Assembly (NCBI GenBank): GCA_013205365.1
Contig: JABMNC010000050.1
Location: forward strand, 1 to 15,098
DNA from: Cryomorphaceae bacterium
Lineage (GTDB): Bacteria; Bacteroidota; Bacteroidia; Flavobacteriales; Schleiferiaceae
Direction of reading: 5' to 3'
DNA length: 15,098 nt
Shown here: positions 8,972 to 15,086 of the stretch, piece by piece
Position numbering within the stretch: position 1 is the first letter of the stretch
How the letters are laid out: the number at the start of each line of letters is the position of its first letter
Made by a program: the position numbers and the translations under genes
The notes under the pieces: generated by a model
Databases searched by the model: none
What the model was told of the DNA's origin: nothing
The model's input: only the letters and a program-made list of their open reading frames with translations

Positions 8972-9349
8972 ATGCGGCATCTATGGCTTTCGCTCGCTCT
9001 TTTATGGGCGGGCATTGTTTTTTTCTATTCTCTTCAACCCAGTGCAGAACTTCCCCGAATGTTCCTTTACGTTTGGGATTTAGTGCTTCATTTTGGAGCC
9101 TATTTGGGCATTTCGTTCCTTCTTATGCTTTACAGCCGGTCGGCGGCAGGACCCTGGAAGGTTTCACTGTTAAGTTTTGGGTTCGGGTTGGCCGTAGAAA
9201 TTCTGCAACCCATTGTTGCTGAGGGCCGTATCTTTTCATGGACTGATGTAGCCGCCAATTCTTTGGGAATCGCATGGGGCACGCTTCTTGCGCTATTCCT
9301 TCGCAGACGTATCTTTAAACCCAAACTAAAGCAGTATGAATCCTCGTAA
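8972..9349 (+). CDS. VanZ-family integral membrane protein
   Basis: This is a small membrane protein of the VanZ family, named after a teicoplanin-resistance protein but of unknown biochemical function in most bacteria. Using the ATG at 8972 it has 125 residues. A GTG at 8942 would add ten residues (MPSPINTLLR) and overlap gcvH by eight bases, so the later start is favoured because it opens directly on the first membrane helix. Four hydrophobic segments are visible: WLSLALLWAGIVFFYSL, then about VLHFGAYLGISFLLMLY, then VSLLSFGFGLAVEILQ, and finally the ANSLGIAWGTLLALFL helix. Family features include the SLQP turn after helix 1, the EILQP motif after helix 3 and a polar GRIFSWTDVAANSLG segment before helix 4. 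The 3' end overlaps tonB by 14 bases. Resistance should not be inferred; this gene sits in a conserved housekeeping neighbourhood. Confidence 0.87.
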   Translation: MRHLWLSLALLWAGIVFFYSLQPSAELPRMFLYVWDLVLHFGAYLGISFLLMLYSRSAAGPWKVSLLSFGFGLAVEILQPIVAEGRIFSWTDVAANSLGIAWGTLLALFLRRRIFKPKLKQYESS

Positions 9350-10031
9350 AAACTTTAAGTCAGACCTTGACGCCCGCAAGGGTTTATTCCTTCAAATTGG
9401 TTTGGTTATCGCTTTGGGTCTGTCATGGATGGCCTTTGAGTGGCGCACCTACGAAGGCGGCCTGATTGATCTAGGTGCCCTGGATGCTCTTAACGAAGAT
9501 GAGGACATGCTTATTACCAACCGAACGCCGCCTCCTCCGCCGCCCCCGCCTCCTGCCCCTATTGAGATTTTCAAAATAGTAGACAATAAAATCGACATCA
9601 TAGAGATCGACTTGATTTCTACTGAAATCGATGACGACGCCACCGTTGAGATCATGGAGGTGGAGTTTGAAGAGGTTTTCAATTTCGTCAATGTGGAAAA
9701 TAAACCCATCTTCCCCGGATGTGAAAACATTGCCACCGAAGAGGAGCGATTTAACTGCTTTAACGTCAAGACTCGTCAATTCATCGGTAAAAACTTTGAG
9801 TTCCCCGAGATGGCACGACAAATGGGCATACAAGGCAAGGTTTGGGTCTCCTTTATCATTGAGAAGGACGGTCGCATTACCGAAGTTGCCGTAGACCGCG
9901 GAGTAGACAAACTTCTCGACGAAGAAGCCGTTCGCGTGGTGCGCATGTTTCCAAAAATGACGCCGGCTAAAGTTGGAGGTCGTTCTGTGCGAATGCGCTA
10001 CTCATTGCCCATCAACGCCCGCCTGCAATAA
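9336..10031 (+). CDS. tonB: TonB-family energy transducer
   Basis: TonB proteins span the periplasm and pass proton-motive energy from an ExbB-ExbD motor in the inner membrane to outer-membrane receptors. The protein has 231 residues. A short cytoplasmic N-terminus is followed by one membrane helix (about 16-36), a nine-proline run (65-73), a linker rich in Asp, Glu and Ile (about 80-120), and the C-terminal TonB domain (about 150-231). The domain carries FPEMARQMGIQGKVWVSFII, GRITEVAVDRGVDKLLDEEA and a MTPAKVGGRSVRMRYSLPI end, typical of Bacteroidota TonB. Cys129 (FPGCEN) and Cys141 (FNCFNV) form the pair seen just ahead of the domain in many Bacteroidota members. The gene starts inside the vanZ-type gene and ends the upstream transcript, 20 bases before the terminator. 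exbB and exbD are not in the window, so which receptor it serves is unknown. Confidence 0.93.
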   Translation: MNPRKNFKSDLDARKGLFLQIGLVIALGLSWMAFEWRTYEGGLIDLGALDALNEDEDMLITNRTPPPPPPPPPAPIEIFKIVDNKIDIIEIDLISTEIDDDATVEIMEVEFEEVFNFVNVENKPIFPGCENIATEEERFNCFNVKTRQFIGKNFEFPEMARQMGIQGKVWVSFIIEKDGRITEVAVDRGVDKLLDEEAVRVVRMFPKMTPAKVGGRSVRMRYSLPINARLQ

Positions 10032-10051
10032 GGCTTAATAGGTTCAAAGAG

Positions 10052-10074
10052 CCCCGGTTTTCGCCGGGGTTTTT
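10052..10074 (+). terminator. Rho-independent terminator after tonB
   Basis: A perfect six-base-pair GC stem, CCCCGG (10052-10057) with CCGGGG (10064-10069), encloses a six-base loop TTTTCG and is followed at once by five T residues (10070-10074). This is a textbook intrinsic terminator. It lies 20 bases after the tonB stop and 13 bases before the cysQ start, so it separates the ruvA-to-tonB unit from the cysQ-to-oxidase unit. No convincing Bacteroidota promoter box (TAnnTTTG) is visible between it and cysQ. Either the promoter is degenerate or some read-through feeds the second unit. Confidence 0.9.
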
Positions 10075-10087
10075 CATTTAAGGCATT

Positions 10088-10933
10088 ATGAACTTCGACA
10101 AAACAACATTGGCATGGGGCCCCAGCGTCTTAAGCGCGGTCTACCTCGCGGCCGACGCCATTCTCGAGGTCTACGAAGGTCGAAGGGAGATGAATGTCGA
10201 GTTAAAGAGCGATCAAAGCCCAGTAACCGATGCGGACTATGCCGCCAATGCGGTGCTTGAGCCGGTCCTTTTGGCAGCTGGATTCCCGGTCTTGAGCGAG
10301 GAAGGGCGCAAAATTCCCTATGAGGAGCGCAAAAGTTGGAATTCCTATTGGGTAGTAGACCCCTTAGACGGAACCAAGGAGTTCATTAAGCGCAATGGTG
10401 AATTCACAATAAACGTGGCCTTGATGTCGGGCGGAACCCCTGTTTTTGGTATTGTGTACGCGCCCGTGCTCGGTTGGCTCTATTGCGGAGGTCCGGACTA
10501 CGGCAGCCGCAAGTCCATGACGCGTTTGCCATGGAGCGAGTTTTGGCAGCAGGGCCAAAGCCTTCCGGGGAGGCTCCCCGAGCGCACCACGGTGGTAGCC
10601 AGTCGTTCGCATGGCAATCCTGAAACCGAAGAGTTAATTGCCCGCTGGGAGGCCCTGCACGGCCCCATTGATCGGGTAAGCATGGGATCTTCGCTAAAAA
10701 TAGCCCTGGTTGCCGAGGGAAGGGCTCATGCCTACCCGAGGGCAGCACCAACGATGGAGTGGGATACTGCAGCGGGTCACGCCGTACTCAAAGGTGCAGG
10801 CATGGAGCTCTACCAGTTGGTCATGGGTCCCAAGGGTTTGGAGGCAGGCGCTCCGCTTCAGTACAACAAAGAAGACCTGCTCAACCCGCCCTTTATGGCC
10901 TGCGGCGCTCCCTATCTTTGCGGCAATGCATGA
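10088..10933 (+). CDS. cysQ: 3'(2'),5'-bisphosphate nucleotidase CysQ
   Basis: CysQ removes the 3'-phosphate from 3'-phosphoadenosine 5'-phosphate (PAP), a by-product of sulfate assimilation and of acyl-carrier-protein charging, giving AMP and phosphate. It belongs to the Mg-dependent, lithium-sensitive inositol monophosphatase fold. The protein has 281 residues, slightly longer than the roughly 250 of E. coli CysQ. Diagnostic motifs are all present: SDQSPVTDADYAAN (41-54), LSEEG (69-73), VVDPLDGTKEFIKRNGEFT (89-107) with metal ligands Asp91 and Asp94, GSSLKIALVAEG (200-211) and MEWDTAAGHAV (223-233) with Asp226. The KEFIKRNGEFT extension separates CysQ from plain inositol phosphatases. Extra length comes from the middle (about 136-165, Trp/Gln/Pro-rich) and near the C-terminus. 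It follows the terminator and overlaps cyoE by eight bases, so it appears to be the lead gene of the oxidase operon. Confidence 0.94.
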   Translation: MNFDKTTLAWGPSVLSAVYLAADAILEVYEGRREMNVELKSDQSPVTDADYAANAVLEPVLLAAGFPVLSEEGRKIPYEERKSWNSYWVVDPLDGTKEFIKRNGEFTINVALMSGGTPVFGIVYAPVLGWLYCGGPDYGSRKSMTRLPWSEFWQQGQSLPGRLPERTTVVASRSHGNPETEELIARWEALHGPIDRVSMGSSLKIALVAEGRAHAYPRAAPTMEWDTAAGHAVLKGAGMELYQLVMGPKGLEAGAPLQYNKEDLLNPPFMACGAPYLCGNA

Positions 10934-11780
10934 TCTCGGGCTGCTGCTGAAATTTCGCTTGGCCTTTTCGGTCGTCCTCTCTTCGGTAGCAGGCTATCTT
11001 TTGGGCACACCCCAAGTTCAGGTTCTGGAACTCTTGATTCTAGCCTTAGGTGGCTTTGCAGTGGTAGGGTCGAGCAACGCCTTCAATCAACTTTGGGAAA
11101 TTCAGCAAGACTCCCTTATGCTGCGCACCCAGAACAGGCCTTTGCCATCCGGGCGGATGACGCGCAGAACCGCGCTTCTTTGGGCTTTAGCCTTTGGAAT
11201 TCTTGGAATTGCAGCGCTCACCTTGCTCAATCTTAAAACCGCCGGATTTGGGGCTCTTAGCCTGCTGCTTTATGTACTGATTTATACCCCCTTAAAAGCC
11301 AAGTCGCCATGGGCTGTTTTGGTGGGGGCCATTCCAGGAGCCATTCCCTTTATGCTCGGATGGGTAGCGGCAACGGGCACCTTCGGGCCCGAGTCAGGTT
11401 TGCTTTTTGCCTACCAATTTGTTTGGCAGTTTCCGCACTTTTGGGCTATTGCTTGGATGGCCTACGACGACTATGCTCGCGCGGGGTACTACTTGCTTCC
11501 CAACCGCAAAAAGGATGCGCAGGCCACTCGGCTCATTATTTTTTACACGGTCTGGATGATTTTGATTTCCCTGCTTCCCGCTTGGGGACTGGCCGGGCAG
11601 ATTCAGCTTAGTTCATGGGCTGCCGCGGTGACGCTCCTTCTGGGCTTTGATGTGCTATACCACGCCCTTAGGCATTGGAGCCGGCGCGAGGATGCCTCCG
11701 CACGGGCATTAATGTTCAGCACAATACGCTACTTACCGCTTGTTCAAACTATTTGGGTGATCGATCGTTTTACATCATAG
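10926..11780 (+). CDS. cyoE: Protoheme IX farnesyltransferase (heme O synthase)
   Basis: CyoE/CtaB attaches a farnesyl group to heme B, giving heme O, the precursor of the heme A used in aa3-type oxidases. It is an inner-membrane UbiA-family prenyltransferase. With the ATG at 10926 the protein has 284 residues and starts MHDLGLLLKFRLAFSVV, the expected cytoplasmic lead into helix 1; the frame is open for about 210 bases further upstream, but that stretch lies over cysQ and gives no family-like sequence. The first Asp-rich prenyl-diphosphate motif is in NAFNQLWEIQQDSLMLRT (51-68: Asn54, Glu58, Asp62), followed by NRPLPSGRM. The second conserved region is QFPHFWAIAWMAYDDYARAG (168-187). Several hydrophobic helices span the rest, including YTPLKAKSPWAVLVGAIPGA (120-139). 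The start overlaps the cysQ stop within ATGCATGA, and the next gene begins three bases after its stop. Confidence 0.96.
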   Translation: MHDLGLLLKFRLAFSVVLSSVAGYLLGTPQVQVLELLILALGGFAVVGSSNAFNQLWEIQQDSLMLRTQNRPLPSGRMTRRTALLWALAFGILGIAALTLLNLKTAGFGALSLLLYVLIYTPLKAKSPWAVLVGAIPGAIPFMLGWVAATGTFGPESGLLFAYQFVWQFPHFWAIAWMAYDDYARAGYYLLPNRKKDAQATRLIIFYTVWMILISLLPAWGLAGQIQLSSWAAAVTLLLGFDVLYHALRHWSRREDASARALMFSTIRYLPLVQTIWVIDRFTS

Positions 11781-11783
11781 ATT

Positions 11784-12350
11784 ATGGAACTAACTCCTCA
11801 GCAAAAAGCGGCGCGTCCGCTACTTTATATCGGACTCGCGAGCATCGCCATGTCGTTTGCCGGCCTGACCTCAGGCTATGTCGTAGCACGGTCCGCACTC
11901 TCTGCCAAAGCGCAGTGGCAGACCATAGAATTGCCTTTTTGGTTCTACCTCAGTGCGGCTTTGATTGCCCTCTCAAGTGTCGTCCTGATGCGGGCGCAAA
12001 ATCTAGTGAAGTCGGGAGGCGATGCTCGTCTACCCATGGTTCTTACCCTAATCATGGCTGTCTTGTTTGCGTTTTTTCAGGTATTTGGATGGAACGCCCT
12101 TACCGACCAAAACATATTTTTTACCGGCCCCGGCAGCCGGCCAGAGGCGAGTTGGCTCTACGTGATTACATGGTTCCACTGGATCCACATACTCGTGGGA
12201 ATTATTGTGCTCGGCCGCATGGTTTGGCGCAGCGCCCGCGGCTACTATGTCGGAGCCAAAATACTACGTTTCACCTTGGGGGCTCAATTTTGGCATTTTC
12301 TAGGGTTTCTTTGGTTTTATTTACTCGGGTTTTTGATCATCCTGCGCTAA
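11784..12350 (+). CDS. Cytochrome c oxidase subunit III, short paralogue
   Basis: This is a heme-copper oxidase subunit III family protein of 188 residues with five predicted membrane helices (about 13-35, 50-69, 84-102, 124-146 and 165-187). Family marks are PFWFYLSAALIALSS in helix 2, the FHWIHILVGI segment (131-140) with His132 and His135, and the terminal FWHFLGFLWFYL (169-180), equivalent to the usual YWHFVDxxW ending. It lacks the first two helices of the seven-helix mitochondrial form, as bacterial five-helix members do. Subunit III holds no redox cofactor; in the family it stabilises the catalytic subunit and proton uptake. It follows cyoE by three bases and is followed after 39 bases by a second, longer subunit III. 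The two are clearly different proteins rather than a recent duplication. Confidence 0.9.
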   Translation: MELTPQQKAARPLLYIGLASIAMSFAGLTSGYVVARSALSAKAQWQTIELPFWFYLSAALIALSSVVLMRAQNLVKSGGDARLPMVLTLIMAVLFAFFQVFGWNALTDQNIFFTGPGSRPEASWLYVITWFHWIHILVGIIVLGRMVWRSARGYYVGAKILRFTLGAQFWHFLGFLWFYLLGFLIILR

Positions 12351-12389
12351 TTTTGCGCGAGCAATAAATACCATAATACCACAACACAA

Positions 12390-13298
12390 ATGGCACAACC
12401 CACTGCAGCAGAATCTTGGTCTGGAGGCAATGAGCCCATGAAGGCCGAGTACGGCAAACTAATGATGTGGTTCTTCTTGGTTTCTGATGCCTTGACGTTT
12501 ACTGGGTTTTTGACGGCATACGGATTCATGCGTTTTGGCCACGAAGCAACCTGGCCTATTGCCGAAGACGTGTTCACCCACTTTCCGGGCATCGAAGGCG
12601 ACCAGCCCCTGCTCTACGTGGCCTTTATGACCTTCGTGCTCATCATGTCCTCGGTCACGATGGTGATAGCTGTGAATGCAGGGCATCAACTCAAAAAGAC
12701 CGCGGTGGCTTGGTGGATGATTGCCACCATCGTGGGTGGTTTCATTTTTGTTGGCTCGCAGGCATGGGAATGGTACCATTTTATTATCGGAGACAAGGGC
12801 GGGATTGAACTTGCCGACGGCCGCGTGCTCAAGGTGGCAGAAGCGCAAACGGGCGAGGTGCTATCATTGAGCCAACTCGTTGATGGCGAGGCCGGACACG
12901 CGTCCAACCACCTGGAGAAGTTCAGCACGGGCGAGGTCAAAACAGCTTTTGAGGCCAACGAAGGTTTGGTGCTTCAGTCTCCGGGCAAGGGTCATGCCCA
13001 ATTAACCCGTACGGAGTCCTTGCGCTTAATGCAAAATGCTCAGGTTGTGCAGGGTGCCAACATGAAGCACAATGAATACGGCCAGGGACAGTTTGCGAAC
13101 TTCTTCTTCTTCATTACGGGCTTTCACGGATTCCACGTCTTCTCGGGGGTAATTTTCAACATCATTATTTTTTACAACGTCCTTTTGGGAACCTATGAGC
13201 GCCGCAAAAGCTACCTGATGGTAGAAAAAGTGGGCTTGTACTGGCACTTTGTGGATTTAGTATGGGTTTTTGTATTCACCTTTTTCTACCTCGTCTAG
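12390..13298 (+). CDS. Cytochrome c oxidase subunit III, long paralogue with polar insertion
   Basis: This second subunit III has 302 residues and five predicted helices. The N-terminal part has YGKLMMWFFLVSDALTFTGF (21-40), then PLLYVAFMTFVLIMSSVTMV and WWMIATIVGGFIFVGSQAWEW (108-128). The C-terminal part has FITGFHGFHVFSGV (241-254) with His246 and His249, and the hallmark GLYWHFVDLVWVFVFTFFYLV (282-302). Between helices 3 and 4 lies a hydrophilic insertion of about 95 residues (134-228) with several His residues (170, 174, 202, 227), absent from ordinary subunit III. The ATG at 12390 follows an A-rich leader (ATAAATACCATAATACC), the context favoured by Bacteroidota in place of a Shine-Dalgarno. 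The 39-base gap is the longest inside this operon and could hold a regulatory site, though none is recognisable. The subunit IV gene starts two bases after its stop. Confidence 0.93.
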   Translation: MAQPTAAESWSGGNEPMKAEYGKLMMWFFLVSDALTFTGFLTAYGFMRFGHEATWPIAEDVFTHFPGIEGDQPLLYVAFMTFVLIMSSVTMVIAVNAGHQLKKTAVAWWMIATIVGGFIFVGSQAWEWYHFIIGDKGGIELADGRVLKVAEAQTGEVLSLSQLVDGEAGHASNHLEKFSTGEVKTAFEANEGLVLQSPGKGHAQLTRTESLRLMQNAQVVQGANMKHNEYGQGQFANFFFFITGFHGFHVFSGVIFNIIIFYNVLLGTYERRKSYLMVEKVGLYWHFVDLVWVFVFTFFYLV

Positions 13299-13300
13299 CT

Positions 13301-13621
13301 ATGTCAGACTCAAGCGCTACTACCGGAACCCGTTGGATTTGGAATATTTTTTGGCTGCTCTTGGTCGTGACCGGCGTAGAGGTAGCCTTGGGCATCATCA
13401 AACCCACCTTTCTTTTATTTCCCCTAGCGGGCACAAGCATCCTGAACTTGATTTTTATTGGACTGACCTTATTGAAGGCCGCCTACATCGTGCAGTACTT
13501 TATGCACCTCAAGTACGAAACCCAGTCCCTTCGGATGGCGATTTATTTGCCGATCCTGGTTTTGATTCCCTACCTCACCTTCATCCTTCTCTACGAAGGG
13601 GTTGAGGTTTACGGTTACTAA
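13301..13621 (+). CDS. Cytochrome c oxidase subunit IV (prokaryotic type)
   Basis: This is the small accessory subunit IV of a bacterial heme-copper oxidase. Using the ATG at 13301 it has 106 residues; the frame is open further upstream, but that part lies inside the preceding subunit III gene and is discarded. Three hydrophobic helices are visible: about 13-32, 38-59 and 77-98. The signature is LLKAAYIVQYFMHLKYE (57-73), found between helices 2 and 3 in the COX4_pro family. The protein has no cofactor ligands and in the family supports assembly or stability of the catalytic core. It lies two bases after the long subunit III and three bases before the Sco gene, so it is firmly part of the operon. 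The acidic, Tyr-rich end (YEGVEVYGY) resembles Bacteroidota members. Confidence 0.9.
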   Translation: MSDSSATTGTRWIWNIFWLLLVVTGVEVALGIIKPTFLLFPLAGTSILNLIFIGLTLLKAAYIVQYFMHLKYETQSLRMAIYLPILVLIPYLTFILLYEGVEVYGY

Positions 13622-13624
13622 ATC

Positions 13625-14311
13625 ATGGCTAGTCCCGTCGCCAAAAAGTTCGTCTTGGCGACTTTATTGCTTTTGCCGGTTTCGATGTACCTCGGATCCT
13701 TGGTCATTAGTGGGGCGGTAACCTTTCGAACTCTTGAAAACCTCGGGCCTGGCCCCACTGCGGTTGGCAGCGACCTGAGGGATTTTTCTTTAGTTCAGTC
13801 CAATGGATCAGCATGGACCGCCGACAGCATGCAGGGTAAAATCGCGGTGGTAAGCTTCTTTTTCTCGAGCTGTCCCACCGTTTGCCCTGGGATGAACTTT
13901 CACCTCAAGCAGGCTCACGACCGCATGTATGCCTTTAAGGACATTGTTTTTGTGAGCTTTAGCATTGACCCCGAAACCGATACTCCCGAGGTTCTCGAGG
14001 CCTACAAGGATCGGTTTGGCGTGGGTCAAAGTCCGAAATGGAAGTTCATTACCGGCGACCGTGAGGCAATTTACCAGCTTGCCAAGGCCTACTACCTGAC
14101 GGCTATGGCCGATTCCAACGCCGACGGGGGCTTCACGCATTCGCAGTCGGCAGTCATTGTGGACTGGAACGGCAACCTTCGCAGCCGGTTTGACGATCAA
14201 AACCAAATTTTGGGTGCCTACGACGTTTCGCAGCCGGTGCAGGTCGATGAACTCGTAGAAGACTTGCGTGTTCTTGTAAAGGAATACCGCCAAGAAAAAA
14301 TGGGATTATGA
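13625..14311 (+). CDS. sco: Sco/SenC-family copper chaperone for cytochrome oxidase
   Basis: Sco proteins are membrane-anchored thioredoxin-fold copper chaperones that help assemble the binuclear CuA centre of oxidase subunit II, as metal donor or disulfide reductant. The protein has 228 residues, with one N-terminal membrane anchor (about 9-32, LATLLLLPVSMYLGSLVISG) and a periplasmic domain. The copper-binding set is complete: the CxxxC motif FFFSSCPTVCPGMN with Cys83 and Cys87, and the distal His172 in GGFTHSQSAVIVDW. Family segments FVSFSIDPETDTPEVLEAY (109-127) and GDREAIYQLA lie between. The region around His172 is slightly expanded (TAMADSNADGGFTH) relative to a minimal loop. It follows subunit IV by three bases and overlaps the next gene by four (ATGA), indicating coupled translation. 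A subunit II target is expected elsewhere in the genome. Confidence 0.95.
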   Translation: MASPVAKKFVLATLLLLPVSMYLGSLVISGAVTFRTLENLGPGPTAVGSDLRDFSLVQSNGSAWTADSMQGKIAVVSFFFSSCPTVCPGMNFHLKQAHDRMYAFKDIVFVSFSIDPETDTPEVLEAYKDRFGVGQSPKWKFITGDREAIYQLAKAYYLTAMADSNADGGFTHSQSAVIVDWNGNLRSRFDDQNQILGAYDVSQPVQVDELVEDLRVLVKEYRQEKMGL

Positions 14312-14859
14312 GCCAAGCAAAGCACCCGAGAGACCGCATTTTTGTGCCCCTAATCGTGGCACTATCCGTAATAGTGCCCTTAGCAGTGGCTTCACTCTTT
14401 CTGCTCCCCGAGGAAATGAAAATCCAATGGGGTAATGCCAACGTGAGAAGCCTGCCCTTTTTTCACGCGGTGCTTAACGGAACCACTGCAGTATTGCTGC
14501 TCGTTTCGTTTGGGATGATTAAGACCAAGAATATTGCGGCCCACCGACTGGCCAACCTCACTGCATTTGCCTTGTCTGCCGTCTTTTTGGTTAGCTATGT
14601 AGTCAGTCACTTGTCTAATCCCGACGCCACCTTTGGAGGCCAAGGGTGGATTCGACCCCTGTACTTCTTTATTCTAATTACCCACATTACGCTCAGCATT
14701 CCGGTTTTACCCATGGCGATGTTCAGCATCTACCGTGCGCTCAACAACCAAATTGCTTCCCATAAAAAGTGGGTGAAGTGGACTTTTCCGGTATGGATGT
14801 ACGTTGCCGTTACGGGAGTTTTGGTTTATCTATTTATGGCCCCATACTACCCCCAATGA
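14308..14859 (+). CDS. DUF420 membrane protein, CtaM-like oxidase maturation factor
   Basis: This is a 183-residue inner-membrane protein of the DUF420 family. In Firmicutes the DUF420 protein CtaM (YozB) is required for activity of the aa3-type oxidase, so a role in maturing the oxidase is likely here from both family and position. Helices appear at about 12-33, 50-70, 80-103, 117-140 and 158-177. Conserved-looking histidines sit at membrane boundaries: His53 (LPFFHAVLNG), His79 (IAAHRLAN), His101 (VVSHL), His126 (LITHITLS) and His152 (ASHKKWVKW). They could bind heme or metal, but that is inference. PLYFFILITHITLSIPVLPM (117-136) and HKKWVKWTFPVWMYVAVTG are typical family segments. It overlaps the Sco gene by four bases and the last gene by four bases (ATGA in both cases). 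Confidence 0.92.
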   Translation: MSQAKHPRDRIFVPLIVALSVIVPLAVASLFLLPEEMKIQWGNANVRSLPFFHAVLNGTTAVLLLVSFGMIKTKNIAAHRLANLTAFALSAVFLVSYVVSHLSNPDATFGGQGWIRPLYFFILITHITLSIPVLPMAMFSIYRALNNQIASHKKWVKWTFPVWMYVAVTGVLVYLFMAPYYPQ

Positions 14860-15086
14860 GCAGAAAAATAGCCTATTTCGTGGCTTCACTGGTTTGGAGT
14901 ACCTGGGCATCGGCCCAGTGCGCCATGTGCAAGGCCACGGCAGAGTCGGGTCAGGCGGCAGGTTCTTCAGAGGCAACGGGCCTGAATGCGGGCATTCTCT
15001 ACCTCATGGCTATTCCCTACGTACTCATGGCCGCGGTGGCAATTGCCTGGTATTGGAGCCATAAGAGCAAATCGTCTAATCCATAA
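14856..15086 (+). CDS. Small exported CxxC membrane protein of unknown function
   Basis: This 76-residue protein begins at the ATG at 14856, overlapping the DUF420 gene by four bases; the open frame upstream runs inside that gene and is discarded. It has a signal peptide (about 1-20, IAYFVASLVWSTWASA) with a good cleavage site before Gln21, so the mature protein would start QCAMCKATAESG with Cys22 and Cys25 in a CxxC. A short flexible Gly/Ser/Ala region leads to GLNAGILYLMAIPYVLMAAV, a single membrane helix (about 45-67), and a basic tail (WSHKSKSSNP). Similar small proteins follow oxidase assembly genes in other Bacteroidota as I recall them, without assigned function. The layout suggests a periplasmic CxxC held at the inner membrane, possibly for copper or disulfide handling during oxidase assembly. 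That is inference from position and motif. It ends 12 bases before the window edge. Confidence 0.85.
   Translation: MSRKIAYFVASLVWSTWASAQCAMCKATAESGQAAGSSEATGLNAGILYLMAIPYVLMAAVAIAWYWSHKSKSSNP

Noticed and set aside
8972..9349. VanZ-type gene considered as a glycopeptide resistance determinant.
   Set aside because: Only family membership supports it; no vanA, vanH, vanX or regulatory genes are nearby, and the setting is conserved housekeeping DNA in a Gram-negative organism.
10710..10925. In-frame 72-codon N-terminal extension of cyoE.
   Set aside because: It overlaps cysQ coding sequence up to its conserved end and reads as unstructured Gln/Ser/Trp-rich sequence; the ATG at 10926 gives the normal family N-terminus.
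12344..12358. Small inverted repeat GCGC...GCGC at the end of the short subunit III gene.
   Set aside because: Only four base pairs, no T tract after it, and partly inside the coding region; not a credible terminator.
11675..12367. 230-codon plus-strand frame overlapping the end of cyoE and all of the short subunit III gene.
   Set aside because: The translation is Cys/Arg/Pro-rich with no family resemblance, while both genes it overlaps are recognisable in other frames.
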